Shown: in pieces, positions 35,510-44,905 of the stretch
How positions within the stretch are numbered: the first letter of the stretch is position 1
Layout: each line of letters starts with the position of its first letter
Assembly: GCF_013391405.1 (NCBI RefSeq)
Contig: NZ_JACBFD010000005.1
Coordinates: 1-52,087, forward strand
DNA length: 52,087 nucleotides
Direction of reading: 5' to 3'
Origin: Staphylococcus sp. GSSP0090
Lineage (GTDB): Bacteria > Bacillota > Bacilli > Staphylococcales > Staphylococcaceae
Notes under the pieces: generated by a model
Databases searched by the model: none
Seen by the model: the letters and a program-made list of their open reading frames with translations, nothing else
What the model was told of the DNA's origin: nothing
Position numbers and translations under genes: made by a program

Positions 35510-35632
35510 AATGATCATCCCTTCTTGAATTAAATTATCAAAGCCATAACCTGGCTAAGCTTACTGATTACTTTTTTAAAATCATTTACTTAAATTGTCT
35601 ACCCGTTTCTTAAAAAGTAAAACGAATTTCTA

Positions 35633-36358
35633 TCATCGAGGTGACGCTTCGTCATCCACGTATATTTCTACATTTGGATGTGCATGTAATATCGTAGCTG
35701 GCACATCACTGTTCACTTCATTTTCTGCTAACTTTTCAATAGCAGCTCTTTTTTTCTCACCAAAAGCTAATAAAATAATTCTGTGCGCTTTTAATATCGT
35801 AGATAAACCCATAGAAACAGCTTGTTTAGGCACGTCAGCTTCGTCATCAAAATAACGACTATTGGCATTAATTGTACTTTCTGTTAAATCAACGATATGC
35901 GTTGCACTATTGATATCTGTACCTGGTTCATTAAAACCAATATGGCCATTTTCACCAATACCTAAAATTTGAATATCTACTGGGCCCTTTTGGTTAATCA
36001 ATTGTTCATAACGTTTCGTTTCATCGTCCAAATTGTCAGCATTTCCGTTAGGTATATGAATGAGTGATTGATTAAAATAAGGATATTGCTTAAATAATAT
36101 GTCATTCATATAACTGTGGTAACTTTGCTTATGATTCGCATCGAGTCCTACATATTCATCCAAATTAAATGTTTCAATTTCACTGACATCTAAATTGTTT
36201 TTTCTTAATAATTGCACCAAAAAGCGATATACATCTACCATCGTGCCACCTGTAGCTAGTCCTAATTTACTATGGCTTTGTTGACTCATTTGCTTATATA
36301 ATTCACACGCCACATAAAATGAAGCATAATCGCTTGTACCAAGATTTGTTATTTTCAT
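35633..36358 (-). CDS. nagB: glucosamine-6-phosphate deaminase
   Basis: 241 aa, converting glucosamine 6-phosphate to fructose 6-phosphate and ammonia. LGLATGGTMVDVYRFL is the phosphate loop, ETFNLDEYVGLDANHKQSYH carries the catalytic Asp, and QILGIGENGHIGFNEPGTDI the His/Glu pair. The C-terminus stops at EIYVDDEASPR, about 11 residues short of the S. aureus protein as I remember it. The ATG follows GGGAGGG; the frame runs 11 codons further without a site. Divergent from yojF across roughly 360 bases. Confidence 0.93.
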   Translation of the reverse strand: MKITNLGTSDYASFYVACELYKQMSQQSHSKLGLATGGTMVDVYRFLVQLLRKNNLDVSEIETFNLDEYVGLDANHKQSYHSYMNDILFKQYPYFNQSLIHIPNGNADNLDDETKRYEQLINQKGPVDIQILGIGENGHIGFNEPGTDINSATHIVDLTESTINANSRYFDDEADVPKQAVSMGLSTILKAHRIILLAFGEKKRAAIEKLAENEVNSDVPATILHAHPNVEIYVDDEASPR

Positions 36359-36723
36359 ACTAAGCGCCCTCCCGTAAATAAATAAAAACAACTTTATTCT
36401 TTCTATGTGAATACACTTACTTATTATACGTGATTATTTTGTTTTTTACAGAAATCGAATTCACACGTCATTCTTATCATAAAATTATAAAATACTTACG
36501 ATTTATTGAGCATAGAGATACATTTATGATGTACTTTTTAGTAGAATAGAAAGATAATCAAAAATATAATCTTATCTATAAAATTTACTTTTCTGGTAGA
36601 AAATGTATAAAAGTCGGTTTACACTAAGATATGGACTGATTTATAAATGAATACGATACAAAAAAACGATTTCCATAAATGAATTTTGTAAAATTAGGAT
36701 CTGAAAGCAAGGAGGCAATCAAT
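36359..36723. other. divergent promoter region nagB/yojF
   Basis: A/T-rich stretch between two opposite transcription units; no further gene and no clear operator seen. The beginning of the open frame at 36679 is untranslated leader of yojF. Confidence 0.45.
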
Positions 36724-37083
36724 TTGGAAGAGATCGATTATGACAAAGTACAAACTTTACTTTCATCATATGAGGATAAACCAGTATACCTTCACGTTGA
36801 AACGACAAATGGTGCATATGCTGCCCACTTCGACCAACGCGTATTTAATGCCGGTACTTTTTTAAGAAATATTCAAGTTACGTATGAACATGCGCAACTC
36901 AAAGGTGGTAACAAAGATCCTTATCGTGTTGGACTTAAACTGAAAGATAACGGCTGGGTTTATGTACAAGGGTTAACGCATTTTGAAGTTAATGAAAATG
37001 ATGAATTTTTATTAGCTGGATTTAATTATGAAGGACAATTAGCTGCGGCCTTAGAAATTAGTACAACACCATTTAAAGCGTAA
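36724..37083 (+). CDS. yojF: YojF family protein (DUF1806)
   Basis: 119 aa, near the length of B. subtilis YojF. PVYLHVETTNGAYAAHF and GTFLRNIQVTYEHAQLKG are family stretches, ending FNYEGQLAAALEIS. Function unknown, but it always accompanies BshB2, so a supporting role in bacillithiol synthesis is likely. The start is TTG, eight bases after AAGGAGG; the open frame begins 15 codons earlier at ATG without a ribosome site, inside the leader. First gene of yojF-bshB2-folE2. Confidence 0.85.
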   Translation: MEEIDYDKVQTLLSSYEDKPVYLHVETTNGAYAAHFDQRVFNAGTFLRNIQVTYEHAQLKGGNKDPYRVGLKLKDNGWVYVQGLTHFEVNENDEFLLAGFNYEGQLAAALEISTTPFKA

Positions 37084-37095
37084 GGAGGGCATATC

Positions 37096-37761
37096 ATGTC
37101 AGAGGAAAGCCAAGTATTAGTCATTTTTCCACATCCAGATGATGAATCATTCTCATCTGCAGGGACATTAGCACGATATATTGATCACGGCGTACCGGTT
37201 ACGTATGCATGTTTAACATTAGGTCAAATGGGCCGTAATTTAGGCAACCCACCTTTTGCAACACGTGAAACGCTTCCGGATATTCGTGAACAAGAATTAG
37301 AAAACGCAATGGAAGCTATTGGTATAACGGACTTGCGTAAAATGGGGTTAAGAGATAAGACGGTGGAATTCGAACCTCAAGATGAGATGGACGCGATGGT
37401 TCAATCGTTAATCGATGAATTAAACCCATCTGTTATCATCTCATTCTACCCGCAATTCGCTGTGCATCCAGACCATGAAGCTACTGCAGAAGCAGTTGTG
37501 AGAACGGTTGGTCGTATGCCAGCATCTGAAAGACCACGTTTACAACTCGTAGCATTTAGTAACGATGCACCAGAAAAATTAGGTGCACCTGATATACTAA
37601 ATGAGATCAGTGATTATAAAGAGGTAAAACTTCGCGCATTTGAAGCCCATGCATCTCAAACAGGTCCTTTTTTAAAACAATTAGCGACACCTGAAGTATC
37701 TGGAGAAGCACAAAATTTCTTAGAAGTAGAACCTTATTGGACTTATAACTTTGAATCTTAA
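37096..37761 (+). CDS. bshB2: bacillithiol biosynthesis deacetylase BshB2
   Basis: A 221-aa LmbE-type zinc deacetylase. [18 protein letters not shown] holds the zinc-binding His-x-x-Asp-Asp and [14 protein letters not shown] the third His. It deacetylates GlcNAc-malate in bacillithiol synthesis. [18 protein letters not shown] is typical of the B2 branch. The ATG follows AAGGAGGGCATATC, 12 bases after yojF. It shares an operon with folE2. Confidence 0.92.
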   Translation: MSEESQVLVIFPHPDDESFSSAGTLARYIDHGVPVTYACLTLGQMGRNLGNPPFATRETLPDIREQELENAMEAIGITDLRKMGLRDKTVEFEPQDEMDAMVQSLIDELNPSVIISFYPQFAVHPDHEATAEAVVRTVGRMPASERPRLQLVAFSNDAPEKLGAPDILNEISDYKEVKLRAFEAHASQTGPFLKQLATPEVSGEAQNFLEVEPYWTYNFES

Positions 37762-37775
37762 GTGGAGGCAATAGC

Positions 37776-38654
37776 ATGACAGAATTTGATTTATCTACAC
37801 GAGAAGGTCGCTGGAAGCATTTTGGATCCGTTGACCCAATCGAAGGTACAAAACCAACAATAAAAGAAGAAATGAAAGATTTACAAAGCACTAATAAAAA
37901 TTTCTTATTTGAAATAGAAGAAGTCGGCATTAAGAACTTGGTTTATCCAGTACTTGTTGACCGTTTCCAGACTGCTGGTAATTTTAGCTTTTCAACTAGT
38001 TTAAATTTAGACGAAAAAGGCATTAACATGAGTCGTATTTTAGAAAGTGTTGAAAAACATTACCATAATGGTATTGAATTAGATTTTGATGCACTATACC
38101 AGTTATTACGCAGCTTACAAGAACGCATGAATCAAAATGCTGCAGGATTAGATGTATCAGCGAAATGGTTCTTTGACCGTTTCAGCCCAATCACACAAAT
38201 TAAAGCTGTTGGTCATGCAGATGTCACTTATGGTTTAGCTATTGATAAACAAAATGTGACACGAAAAGAAATTACGATTGAAGCTGCAGTGACAACACTC
38301 TGTCCTTGTTCTAAGGAAATCAGTGAATACTCTGCACATAATCAACGTGGCATTGTCACTGTCAAAGCATATATTAATAAAGACATCACACTAATAGATA
38401 ATTACAAAGATGTGATTTTAGATGCTATGGAAGCCAATGCAAGCTCTATATTATATCCTATCTTAAAACGACCAGATGAAAAGAGTGTAACAGAACGTGC
38501 CTATGAAAATCCTAGATTTGTTGAAGACCTTATCCGTTTAATCGCAGCAGATTTAGTCGAATTTGATTGGCTCGATGGTTTCGACATCGAATGTCGCAAT
38601 GAAGAATCCATTCATCAACACGATGCTTTCGCAAAATTGAAATATAGAAAATAA
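37776..38654 (+). CDS. folE2: GTP cyclohydrolase I, type IB
   Basis: 292 aa, the zinc-independent form of GTP cyclohydrolase, making dihydroneopterin triphosphate for folate. The metal-site Cys lies in [20 protein letters not shown], the most recognisable block of the family; RTxxN-type [10 protein letters not shown] and [24 protein letters not shown] follow. The ATG comes after GTGGAGGCAATAGC, 14 bases after bshB2. With BshB2 this couples folate and thiol buffer synthesis. Followed by a strong terminator. Confidence 0.95.
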   Translation: MTEFDLSTREGRWKHFGSVDPIEGTKPTIKEEMKDLQSTNKNFLFEIEEVGIKNLVYPVLVDRFQTAGNFSFSTSLNLDEKGINMSRILESVEKHYHNGIELDFDALYQLLRSLQERMNQNAAGLDVSAKWFFDRFSPITQIKAVGHADVTYGLAIDKQNVTRKEITIEAAVTTLCPCSKEISEYSAHNQRGIVTVKAYINKDITLIDNYKDVILDAMEANASSILYPILKRPDEKSVTERAYENPRFVEDLIRLIAADLVEFDWLDGFDIECRNEESIHQHDAFAKLKYRK

Positions 38655-38667
38655 TGATGACGACTTA

Positions 38668-38712
38668 GCCTATGCGTAACCCAATTCTAGTTGGGTTACG
38701 CATAGGCTTTTT
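38668..38712 (+). terminator. strong terminator of the yojF-bshB2-folE2 unit
   Basis: Perfect 17-bp stem GCCTATGCGTAACCCAA with its complement around TTCTAG, followed by TTTTTT. Confidence 0.95.
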
Positions 38713-39088
38713 TGTTGTTAGTATTTAACCTTTTTATTTTAGATTTATCTGTATTTTTTTAGAAGTAAAATTTTAATAGGTTATGTTAAAATTTATACCC
38801 TGAATTTTACAATAATACATTAATATTAAAGCAATCGATATTAATAATTAAATTTTGCTAATGTTCGATAGATAATTTCCATATTAAAATTATGATAGCT
38901 GTGTTTTCATTTCAATTGAATGATACAAATAAAGCAGATTACGAATTAAACACTACATCGCATTTTCAAGGAATACGAATTTAAATTCCTAAAATGACAT
39001 ATAAAAGCGAATGTGTGATGACACTATAAATGCAGTCACAATCTTTGGCCATTCATTAGCTGGTCTAAAAAGAAATGAGAGGTTAGAT
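38713..39088. other. A/T-rich intergenic above the SarA-family gene
   Basis: About 375 bases with no gene. In S. aureus the corresponding area carries the sdr genes, as I recall it; no Ser-Asp repeat or LPXTG remnant is visible here. Confidence 0.4.
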
Positions 39089-39427
39089 ATGAATACTATT
39101 TTATATGAGAAAAACAGAAACATCATAAAAAAAGCGATCAAAAAGGATTTGGGTTTAACATTTTTAGAAATAATTATTTTAGAACAATTGAAACATCTTA
39201 ATAAAGAAAAAATTGATGCGGTTGAACTTAAAAGGCAATTAAACATCGACAATACACCTATCTCTATTCAGATAAATAACCTATGTAGCATTGGTTTATT
39301 TAAAAAATCGCGTGACGAACATGATGAACGACGCATCTATTTACATCATATTGATTTCGACAAAATCGCTAAAATCATAGAACAGTATCATTCAATAGTT
39401 ACCAATATCTTAAAAATAAATAATTGA
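39089..39427 (+). CDS. SarA family transcriptional regulator
   Basis: A 112-aa small winged-helix protein. LTFLEIIILEQLKHLNKEKIDAVELKRQLNIDNTPISIQINNLCSIGLFKKSRDEHDERRIYLH matches the SarA/MarR layout, with the DEHDERR wing motif that is typical of the Sar proteins (SarA itself has NEHDER). The start ATG follows GAGAGGTTAGAT; the earlier open frame of 26 codons lacks support. It is not obviously orthologous to a named Sar protein. It stands alone between two strong terminators; its target is unknown. Confidence 0.8.
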   Translation: MNTILYEKNRNIIKKAIKKDLGLTFLEIIILEQLKHLNKEKIDAVELKRQLNIDNTPISIQINNLCSIGLFKKSRDEHDERRIYLHHIDFDKIAKIIEQYHSIVTNILKINN

Positions 39428-39430
39428 TAA

Positions 39431-39479
39431 AAAGCGCCTATAGATCATCTACTTCCGGTAGATGATCTATAGGCGCTTT
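39431..39479. terminator. perfect 22-bp bidirectional terminator hairpin
   Basis: Arms at 39431-39452 and 39458-39479 pair without mismatch around TTCCG, flanked by A and T runs, between convergent genes. Confidence 0.95.
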
Positions 39480-39500
39480 CGGCTTGCTTATCAAATTTAC

Positions 39501-40067
39501 TTATTTTAAATGCTCATATGGACTGTTTTTAACAAATGAAATAATTTGGTCTACAAATAAACGCGCACGTAACTGAAACTCTTCATTTGCTAAATAATAT
39601 GTACCATCATCTAATTTTTTATAATCTGTATCATGTGTAGCAATCTGTGTTGGCACTGCAATACCTAATAAAGAACGCACAATTAAGCGTAAATGTGATA
39701 ATGGTTCAGAACTAACAATACCACCACTATTACCAATAAGCCCTACCGGTTTCATTTTAAAATCATCCATTGTTAGATGATCTAACGCATTTTTTAAAAT
39801 ACCTGAATAAGAACCGTGGTAATTAGGACTACCTAGCACGAAGAAATCTGCTTCTCTTGCCTTGGTTTTTAATGTTTGTAAATTATTTTTGTAACTTTCA
39901 CTTGGCTCAGATGCACCTGAAACATCCAGTTGGTGAATCGGTTGCTCCGCCAAATCAAAAATTTCAACATCAAAGTCATGTTCTTCGAAATGACCTCTCA
40001 AATATTGAGATAGTGCCGTTGTATGTGAGCCCACTTTAGCACTACCTACGATGATTAAACCTTTCAT
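39501..40067 (-). CDS. azo1: NADPH-dependent FMN reductase/azoreductase
   Basis: 188 aa, the length of S. aureus Azo1. [20 protein letters not shown] is the FMN phosphate loop, [22 protein letters not shown] the flavin-ring region, and [30 protein letters not shown] is nearly as in Azo1. It uses NADPH to reduce flavin, quinones and azo dyes. The ATG follows GAGGTGAAGTAATAA. It is 18 bases after the Cof-type phosphatase gene and may be co-transcribed with it. Confidence 0.88.
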   Translation of the reverse strand: MKGLIIVGSAKVGSHTTALSQYLRGHFEEHDFDVEIFDLAEQPIHQLDVSGASEPSESYKNNLQTLKTKAREADFFVLGSPNYHGSYSGILKNALDHLTMDDFKMKPVGLIGNSGGIVSSEPLSHLRLIVRSLLGIAVPTQIATHDTDYKKLDDGTYYLANEEFQLRARLFVDQIISFVKNSPYEHLK

Positions 40068-40085
40068 TTATTACTTCACCTCATA

Positions 40086-40958
40086 CTATTTTTTGTTATT
40101 TTCTTGAAGTAGTTTCATAATCGCTTTACCAACGCCACTTTCTTCATTTGAATCCGTAGTGTATGTCGCGACAGCTTTCACTTCTGGTGTTGCATTAGCC
40201 ATAGATACCGAATAACCTACACGCTCTAACATAGAAATATCATTCATATTATCTCCAATGGCCATTACATTTTCCATATCAATATTTAATCGCTCAGCAA
40301 TTGTCTCCAAAGCAATGCCCTTTTGAGCATCCGAATGTGTGATTTCAATATTCCCTCTAGATGAAGATGAAATGGCTAGACTTTCTGATTGCGCTAATTT
40401 TTCACTCACACGATCAATTTTTGTTAAATCACTATCAAACGCCAATATTTTCATTACAATTTCACCAGGTGTGTCTTCAATTTTGTCGTAATTATCTACG
40501 ACTTTTAACGTGCCATTATCAATGCGTTTTTGAATACCTGCTCTAATTTTTTCAACATCTGCTTTTTGACCTGCACGTTCTGCAATATCTATATAAATTT
40601 CTAAGTCTCGCTGAGGATTTTCTGTGTAAATACCTAAATTGGTATACACTTGATAATATATATCTTCTGACTTTAACTCATGTGTAATTCGATTAATCAA
40701 TTCACGATTTAAATTAGACGTACTCATAATATTGAATGACTCATCTCTAACTTCTGCACCATTCAAACAAATATAAGGTAGTTTTAAATCTGTTGGATTC
40801 ACCGGTGAATTCGCCTCATAAAAAGCACGCCCTGTTGCGATAACCACCGTAATCCCTTGAGATTGTGCATACTTGATTGCTTTTATATTGTCTTCCGATA
40901 TTTCATGCGCAGCATTAAGTAACGTCCCATCCATATCTGTAGCAATTAAATTTATCAT
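40086..40958 (-). CDS. Cof-type HAD-IIB phosphatase
   Basis: A 290-aa HAD hydrolase. Motif I is DMDGTLLNAAHEIS, motif II VIATGRAFYEA with Thr/Ser, motif III has Lys in ITHSDAQKGIALETI, and motif IV is GDNMNDISMLERVGYSVSMANATPEVK. The large cap domain sits between motifs II and III. Sugar phosphates or FMN are typical substrates of the subfamily; the real one is unknown. The ATG follows AGAGGTAAACAA. Upstream of azo1 on the same strand. Confidence 0.88.
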   Translation of the reverse strand: MINLIATDMDGTLLNAAHEISEDNIKAIKYAQSQGITVVIATGRAFYEANSPVNPTDLKLPYICLNGAEVRDESFNIMSTSNLNRELINRITHELKSEDIYYQVYTNLGIYTENPQRDLEIYIDIAERAGQKADVEKIRAGIQKRIDNGTLKVVDNYDKIEDTPGEIVMKILAFDSDLTKIDRVSEKLAQSESLAISSSSRGNIEITHSDAQKGIALETIAERLNIDMENVMAIGDNMNDISMLERVGYSVSMANATPEVKAVATYTTDSNEESGVGKAIMKLLQENNKK

Positions 40959-41058
40959 TTGTTTACCTCTTTCCCTTCTAAGATCGATAACACAAAATCA
41001 ATTATATATGATTCTCATTTGCCATAATTTTGTAACATATTCATATTCTATCAAATGT

Positions 41059-41589
<531 letters not shown>

Positions 41590-41614
41590 CTATTTTAACA
41601 TTGGAGCGGTAAAT

Positions 41615-42232
41615 ATGAAAAAACAATTTATTGCTGTGGAAGGCCCGATTGGTGTCGGGAAATCTTCTTTAGCACATAAACTTAGTCAAACTTATAAATA
41701 TTATGAAGAAAAAGAAATTATCACAGAAAACCCATTTTTATCAGATTTCTATGAAGATATTTCTAAATGGAGTTTCCAAACTGAAATGTTCTTTTTATGT
41801 AATCGATATAAGCAATTTCAAGATCTTGCATTAATTGAAAACGGAATCGTCAGTGATTACCATATTTATAAAAATAAAATTTTTGCAAACAATACCTTAA
41901 CTGATACGGAATACAATAAATTTTCAAGAATCTATGATATTTTAACTGAAGATTTAGAAATGCCTAATGTGATTATTTTTTTAGACGCGGATTTGGCAAC
42001 GTTAAAATCACGTATTGCGCTACGCAATCGCAGTTTCGAACACCAAATTGCAGATGATTATTTATTAAATTTAAAACGTGATTACAATGCCTATTACGAA
42101 TCTTTAAAGCACGATGGCGAACGTGTTATCCGCATTGATACGACTCACCTTGATTTTATGAAGTATGAGAACGATTATAATTATATTTTAGAATTAGTGA
42201 AGCCACTGATTGGAGGACATGAGCATGAATAA
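41615..42232 (+). CDS. dgk: deoxyguanosine/deoxypurine kinase
   Basis: A 205-aa deoxynucleoside kinase. P-loop FIAVEGPIGVGKSSLAHKL at the N-terminus, then the ENPFLSDFYEDISKWSFQTEMFFL substrate region, DYHIYKN (DRS-like motif altered to DYH) and RIALRNRSFE, the LID arginines. It phosphorylates deoxyguanosine or related purines in salvage. The start ATG follows TTGGAGCGGTAAAT; 22 upstream codons lack a site. It overlaps the next gene by eight bases (ATGAATAA). The pair corresponds to dgk-dck of B. subtilis. Confidence 0.88.
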   Translation: MKKQFIAVEGPIGVGKSSLAHKLSQTYKYYEEKEIITENPFLSDFYEDISKWSFQTEMFFLCNRYKQFQDLALIENGIVSDYHIYKNKIFANNTLTDTEYNKFSRIYDILTEDLEMPNVIIFLDADLATLKSRIALRNRSFEHQIADDYLLNLKRDYNAYYESLKHDGERVIRIDTTHLDFMKYENDYNYILELVKPLIGGHEHE

Positions 42233-42887
42233 CTACGGTATCCCACAAGATGCTGTCATTACTATCGCTGGAACTGTAGGCGTTGGTAAATCAACATTAA
42301 CAAAAGCTTTAGCTGAGCGTTTCAATTTTAGAACTTCATTTGAAAACGTAGACCATAACCCATACCTTGATAAGTTTTATAATGACTTCGAACGTTGGAG
42401 TTTTCATTTACAAATTTATTTTTTAGCAGAACGTTTCAAGGAACAAAAACGTATGTTTGAATACGGTGGCGGTTTTATTCAAGACCGTTCAATCTATGAA
42501 GATGTCGATATTTTTGCGAAAATGCATCAAGAACAAGGTACCATGAGTCCTGAAGATTTTGAAACTTATTCTGAACTATTTAACGCAATGGTTATGACAC
42601 CTTACTTCCCTAAACCGGATGTATTAATTTATTTAGAGTGTGATTATGACGATGTTATCAATCGTATTAAACAACGTGGTCGCCAAATGGAAATTGAAAC
42701 AGATACAGCATATTGGCAAAAATTATATCAACGTTATGAAGATTGGATTAGCGAGTTTAATGCTTGTCCAGTTGTTCGAGTTAATATTAATGAATATGAT
42801 TTGCACAAAGATCCCGAAACACTCAACCCAGTTATTGATAAAATTCGCAATGTGATTGAAACATATCGCAAGGTCGATCAACGCTAA
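42225..42887 (+). CDS. dck: deoxyadenosine/deoxycytidine kinase
   Basis: 220 aa, paralogue of the preceding kinase. AVITIAGTVGVGKSTLTKAL is the P-loop, VDHNPYLDKFYNDFERWSFHLQIYFL the substrate pocket, FIQDRSIYEDVDIF the DRS motif, and IKQRGRQMEIETD the LID. It salvages deoxyadenosine and deoxycytidine. The start ATG lies inside the stop region of dgk after GGAGGACATGAGC, so the two are translationally coupled. A strong terminator follows. Confidence 0.9.
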   Translation: MNNYGIPQDAVITIAGTVGVGKSTLTKALAERFNFRTSFENVDHNPYLDKFYNDFERWSFHLQIYFLAERFKEQKRMFEYGGGFIQDRSIYEDVDIFAKMHQEQGTMSPEDFETYSELFNAMVMTPYFPKPDVLIYLECDYDDVINRIKQRGRQMEIETDTAYWQKLYQRYEDWISEFNACPVVRVNINEYDLHKDPETLNPVIDKIRNVIETYRKVDQR

Positions 42888-42904
42888 ATTCCATATATAA
42901 CAAC

Positions 42905-42944
42905 AAAGTCACTCCCCTAACATTGGGTTGGAGTGACTTTTTTT
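42905..42944. terminator. terminator of dgk-dck
   Basis: Perfect arms AAAGTCACTCC/GGAGTGACTTT with a 14-base loop and TTTT tail, between convergent genes. Confidence 0.9.
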
Positions 42945-42951
42945 GAGTATA

Positions 42952-43341
42952 TTACTCGATATGATTGCGATAAATAATTTTTTCAATTTCATCATCTGTC
43001 ACATATTTACTGTAATAATGTTCATCCGTTTGTTCTAAACCAAAAGTACTGGCCTTATCTTGGTCTTCTGTTCCGATATAAAGTTGTCCTTCTGTATCTT
43101 GATACAAATCAAAGATGGCACCACCGTATCGTGCCTCTTGATATAATGCATAAAGTTCATCAATATCATCACGTGCGACATGTTTAAAATATAATGTATG
43201 CGTAGAATGCTTAGTTGTTTTAGCTTCAAAGCCAAAATCTAACGCTCGGTCATCTTCAGTGACCAGTACTACTTCATTACTGATAATTTCTACAACTTTA
43301 AAAGTCTCGCCTTGATAATCTGCATACTTACCATCGATCAT
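42952..43341 (-). CDS. conserved staphylococcal protein, unknown function
   Basis: A 129-aa acidic soluble protein. The N-terminal half MIDGKYADYQGETFKVV looks like a small beta-barrel, and the middle has DELYALYQEARYGGAIFDLYQD. No catalytic motif is recognised. The start is ATG after GAGGTGATCGAA; the frame extends 14 codons further without support. It follows a HAD gene on the same strand but a terminator separates them. The same neighbourhood occurs in S. aureus as I recall it. Confidence 0.75.
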   Translation of the reverse strand: MIDGKYADYQGETFKVVEIISNEVVLVTEDDRALDFGFEAKTTKHSTHTLYFKHVARDDIDELYALYQEARYGGAIFDLYQDTEGQLYIGTEDQDKASTFGLEQTDEHYYSKYVTDDEIEKIIYRNHIE

Positions 43342-43370
43342 TTCGATCACCTCAGTATTAAAATTAAATA

Positions 43371-43407
43371 TTAAAAAAGTCATAATATACGTTAAGCATA
43401 TTATGAC
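43371..43407 (-). terminator. terminator of the HAD gene
   Basis: Perfect arms GTCATAATAT/ATATTATGAC with TTTTTT on the minus strand. Confidence 0.82.
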
Positions 43408-43425
43408 ATAATTTAGACACTGCGC

Positions 43426-44118
43426 CTATTTATTTAATATATCTACAATTTCATTTGCCGTTTCAACAATATAATCTGCTTTGGTAAATTCCTCAGTTAA
43501 ACCTACACCCGTTAACACCGCAACTTTTAACCCAAGTTGTGCATTAACACCTGTCTGAATATCATTTGCAGTATCACCAACGATCACTACATCTTCTGGA
43601 GCAACATCATATTGATTAAATAATGGATTTAATACTTCTGGATTTGGTTTTTCGACTGCATTCGCTTCGGTTGAAATTATAACATCAAAAAAGTGATTAA
43701 ATTGAGTATTCTCTAAAAATTGCTCAACACCTTTCTTCGAATCACTCGTAACAATGCCCATTTTATAGCCTTGATCTTTCAATCGTTTCAACGTATCCTC
43801 GATACCTTCAACCAATACATTTTCAGGCACTCTATTATCGACTAAGGTTTGACTTCGGTTTTGTGCCCATTTCGTAACATCCTGTCCAGCAATATCACAG
43901 AATGCTTGAACCATTTCATCCAATGCCCCTGAAGCCATGATGGTACCGGGTTGTATTTCACCATCGACCACACCTAAATGCGCATATGCTGCTGGCTTAT
44001 CATCAATGGCTTGATCATATTCGTCCATAAAATCTTCTACTAATTGTAATCCAATCTTCATCCAACTACGATCAAAATATATAATCGTACCGTCTTTATC
44101 AAATAAAATCCATTTCAT
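43426..44118 (-). CDS. HAD superfamily phosphatase (phosphoglycolate phosphatase-like)
   Basis: A 230-aa HAD-IA hydrolase. Motif I FDKDGTIIYFD has Lys in place of the usual Met/Leu, motif II GIVTSDSKKGVEQF, motif III Lys in EKPNPEVLNPLF, motif IV VIVGDTANDIQTGVNAQLG. The helical cap is in residues 20-100. A gph- or PpaX-like role is possible; the substrate is inferred. The ATG follows AGGAGCTGTTCAAGC. Monocistronic with its own terminator. Confidence 0.85.
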   Translation of the reverse strand: MKWILFDKDGTIIYFDRSWMKIGLQLVEDFMDEYDQAIDDKPAAYAHLGVVDGEIQPGTIMASGALDEMVQAFCDIAGQDVTKWAQNRSQTLVDNRVPENVLVEGIEDTLKRLKDQGYKMGIVTSDSKKGVEQFLENTQFNHFFDVIISTEANAVEKPNPEVLNPLFNQYDVAPEDVVIVGDTANDIQTGVNAQLGLKVAVLTGVGLTEEFTKADYIVETANEIVDILNK

Positions 44119-44336
44119 GCTTGAACAGCTCCTATAATTTCGCTTAATTAAAATAACTCACGTCTTTTATTTTAGTACAAATATATCTCACGAAACAAAT
44201 ATTGTAACTGATTTTAATTTAATTGCATGTAGCTATTACTTAACTGAATTTGCGTTCTATACATACTATGTTATCATAGCGATAATCAAAATAAATTGCA
44301 CAAAACATTTAATCGTGCACTAAGGGGAGTTCAAAA

Positions 44337-44555
44337 ATGGGTTACTTTATAGTATTTGTAATTATTGCACTATGTATTGGTATCTATTTTTCAAAAAGGG
44401 ACAAACCAATGTCACCGTCAAGTTGGTTTAAAGGCATTGCCGTCATTGCATTTGCTATGGTTATTGTCGATGGTTTCTATCATGTGGACGACATTAAACA
44501 AGGGGCAGAAAACGGCGTAAAACAAGCTGAAGAGAGAGAAAATGTACAAAAGTAA
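44337..44555 (+). CDS. small membrane protein, tandem paralogue 1
   Basis: 72 aa. One N-terminal hydrophobic helix (about residues 2-18), then FSKRDKPMSPSSWFKGIAVI, a second hydrophobic stretch and an acidic C-terminal helix. The ATG is preceded by AAGGGGAG. It is followed 45 bases later by a paralogue of identical length, with a shared 39-bp stretch of identical DNA. No known domain; possibly a small stress or envelope peptide. Confidence 0.75.
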   Translation: MGYFIVFVIIALCIGIYFSKRDKPMSPSSWFKGIAVIAFAMVIVDGFYHVDDIKQGAENGVKQAEERENVQK

Positions 44556-44600
44556 AAAGATAAGTAGCGTCACAAATATTAAAGAAGGGATAAGCTTATT

Positions 44601-44819
44601 ATGATTTATGCAATTACTTTTATTCTCGTTAGTATTTTAATCGGTGTTTATTTTTCCAAACGACAAAAGCCTATGTCACCGTCAAGTTGGTTTAAAGGCA
44701 TTGCCGTCATTATCTTATCCTTATTTGTTGTTAGCTTTTTTGATAGTCTTGATGCAGTAAAACAAAGTTTTAAAGAAGGCATCAACGAAGATGTCGTTAA
44801 TGACATTTCAAAAGGTTAA
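44601..44819 (+). CDS. small membrane protein, tandem paralogue 2
   Basis: 72 aa, same plan as its neighbour: hydrophobic N-terminus, FSKRQKPMSPSSWFKGIAVI, a second hydrophobic segment, then a helix ending VNDISKG. The ribosome site is AGAAGGGATAAG. The DNA from ATGTCACC to CCGTCATT is unchanged between the two copies although the ends have diverged, which points to gene conversion or strong constraint. The pair is convergent with ilvE across a terminator. Confidence 0.75.
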   Translation: MIYAITFILVSILIGVYFSKRQKPMSPSSWFKGIAVIILSLFVVSFFDSLDAVKQSFKEGINEDVVNDISKG

Positions 44820-44859
44820 CATCGATAAACAGCTGTCATTCAAATAGATACGATCATAA

Positions 44860-44897
44860 AAAAGGTTGGTAACGCATACACGTTACCAACCTTTTAG
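44860..44897. terminator. bidirectional terminator
   Basis: Perfect 15-bp arms AAAAGGTTGGTAACG/CGTTACCAACCTTTT around CATACA, between the small paralogue pair and ilvE. Confidence 0.93.
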
Positions 44898-44905
44898 AAT
44901 CATTT

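Noticed and set aside
42640..42855. 71-aa plus-strand frame inside dck
   Set aside because: Out of frame with dck and without a ribosome site; dck itself has complete kinase motifs.
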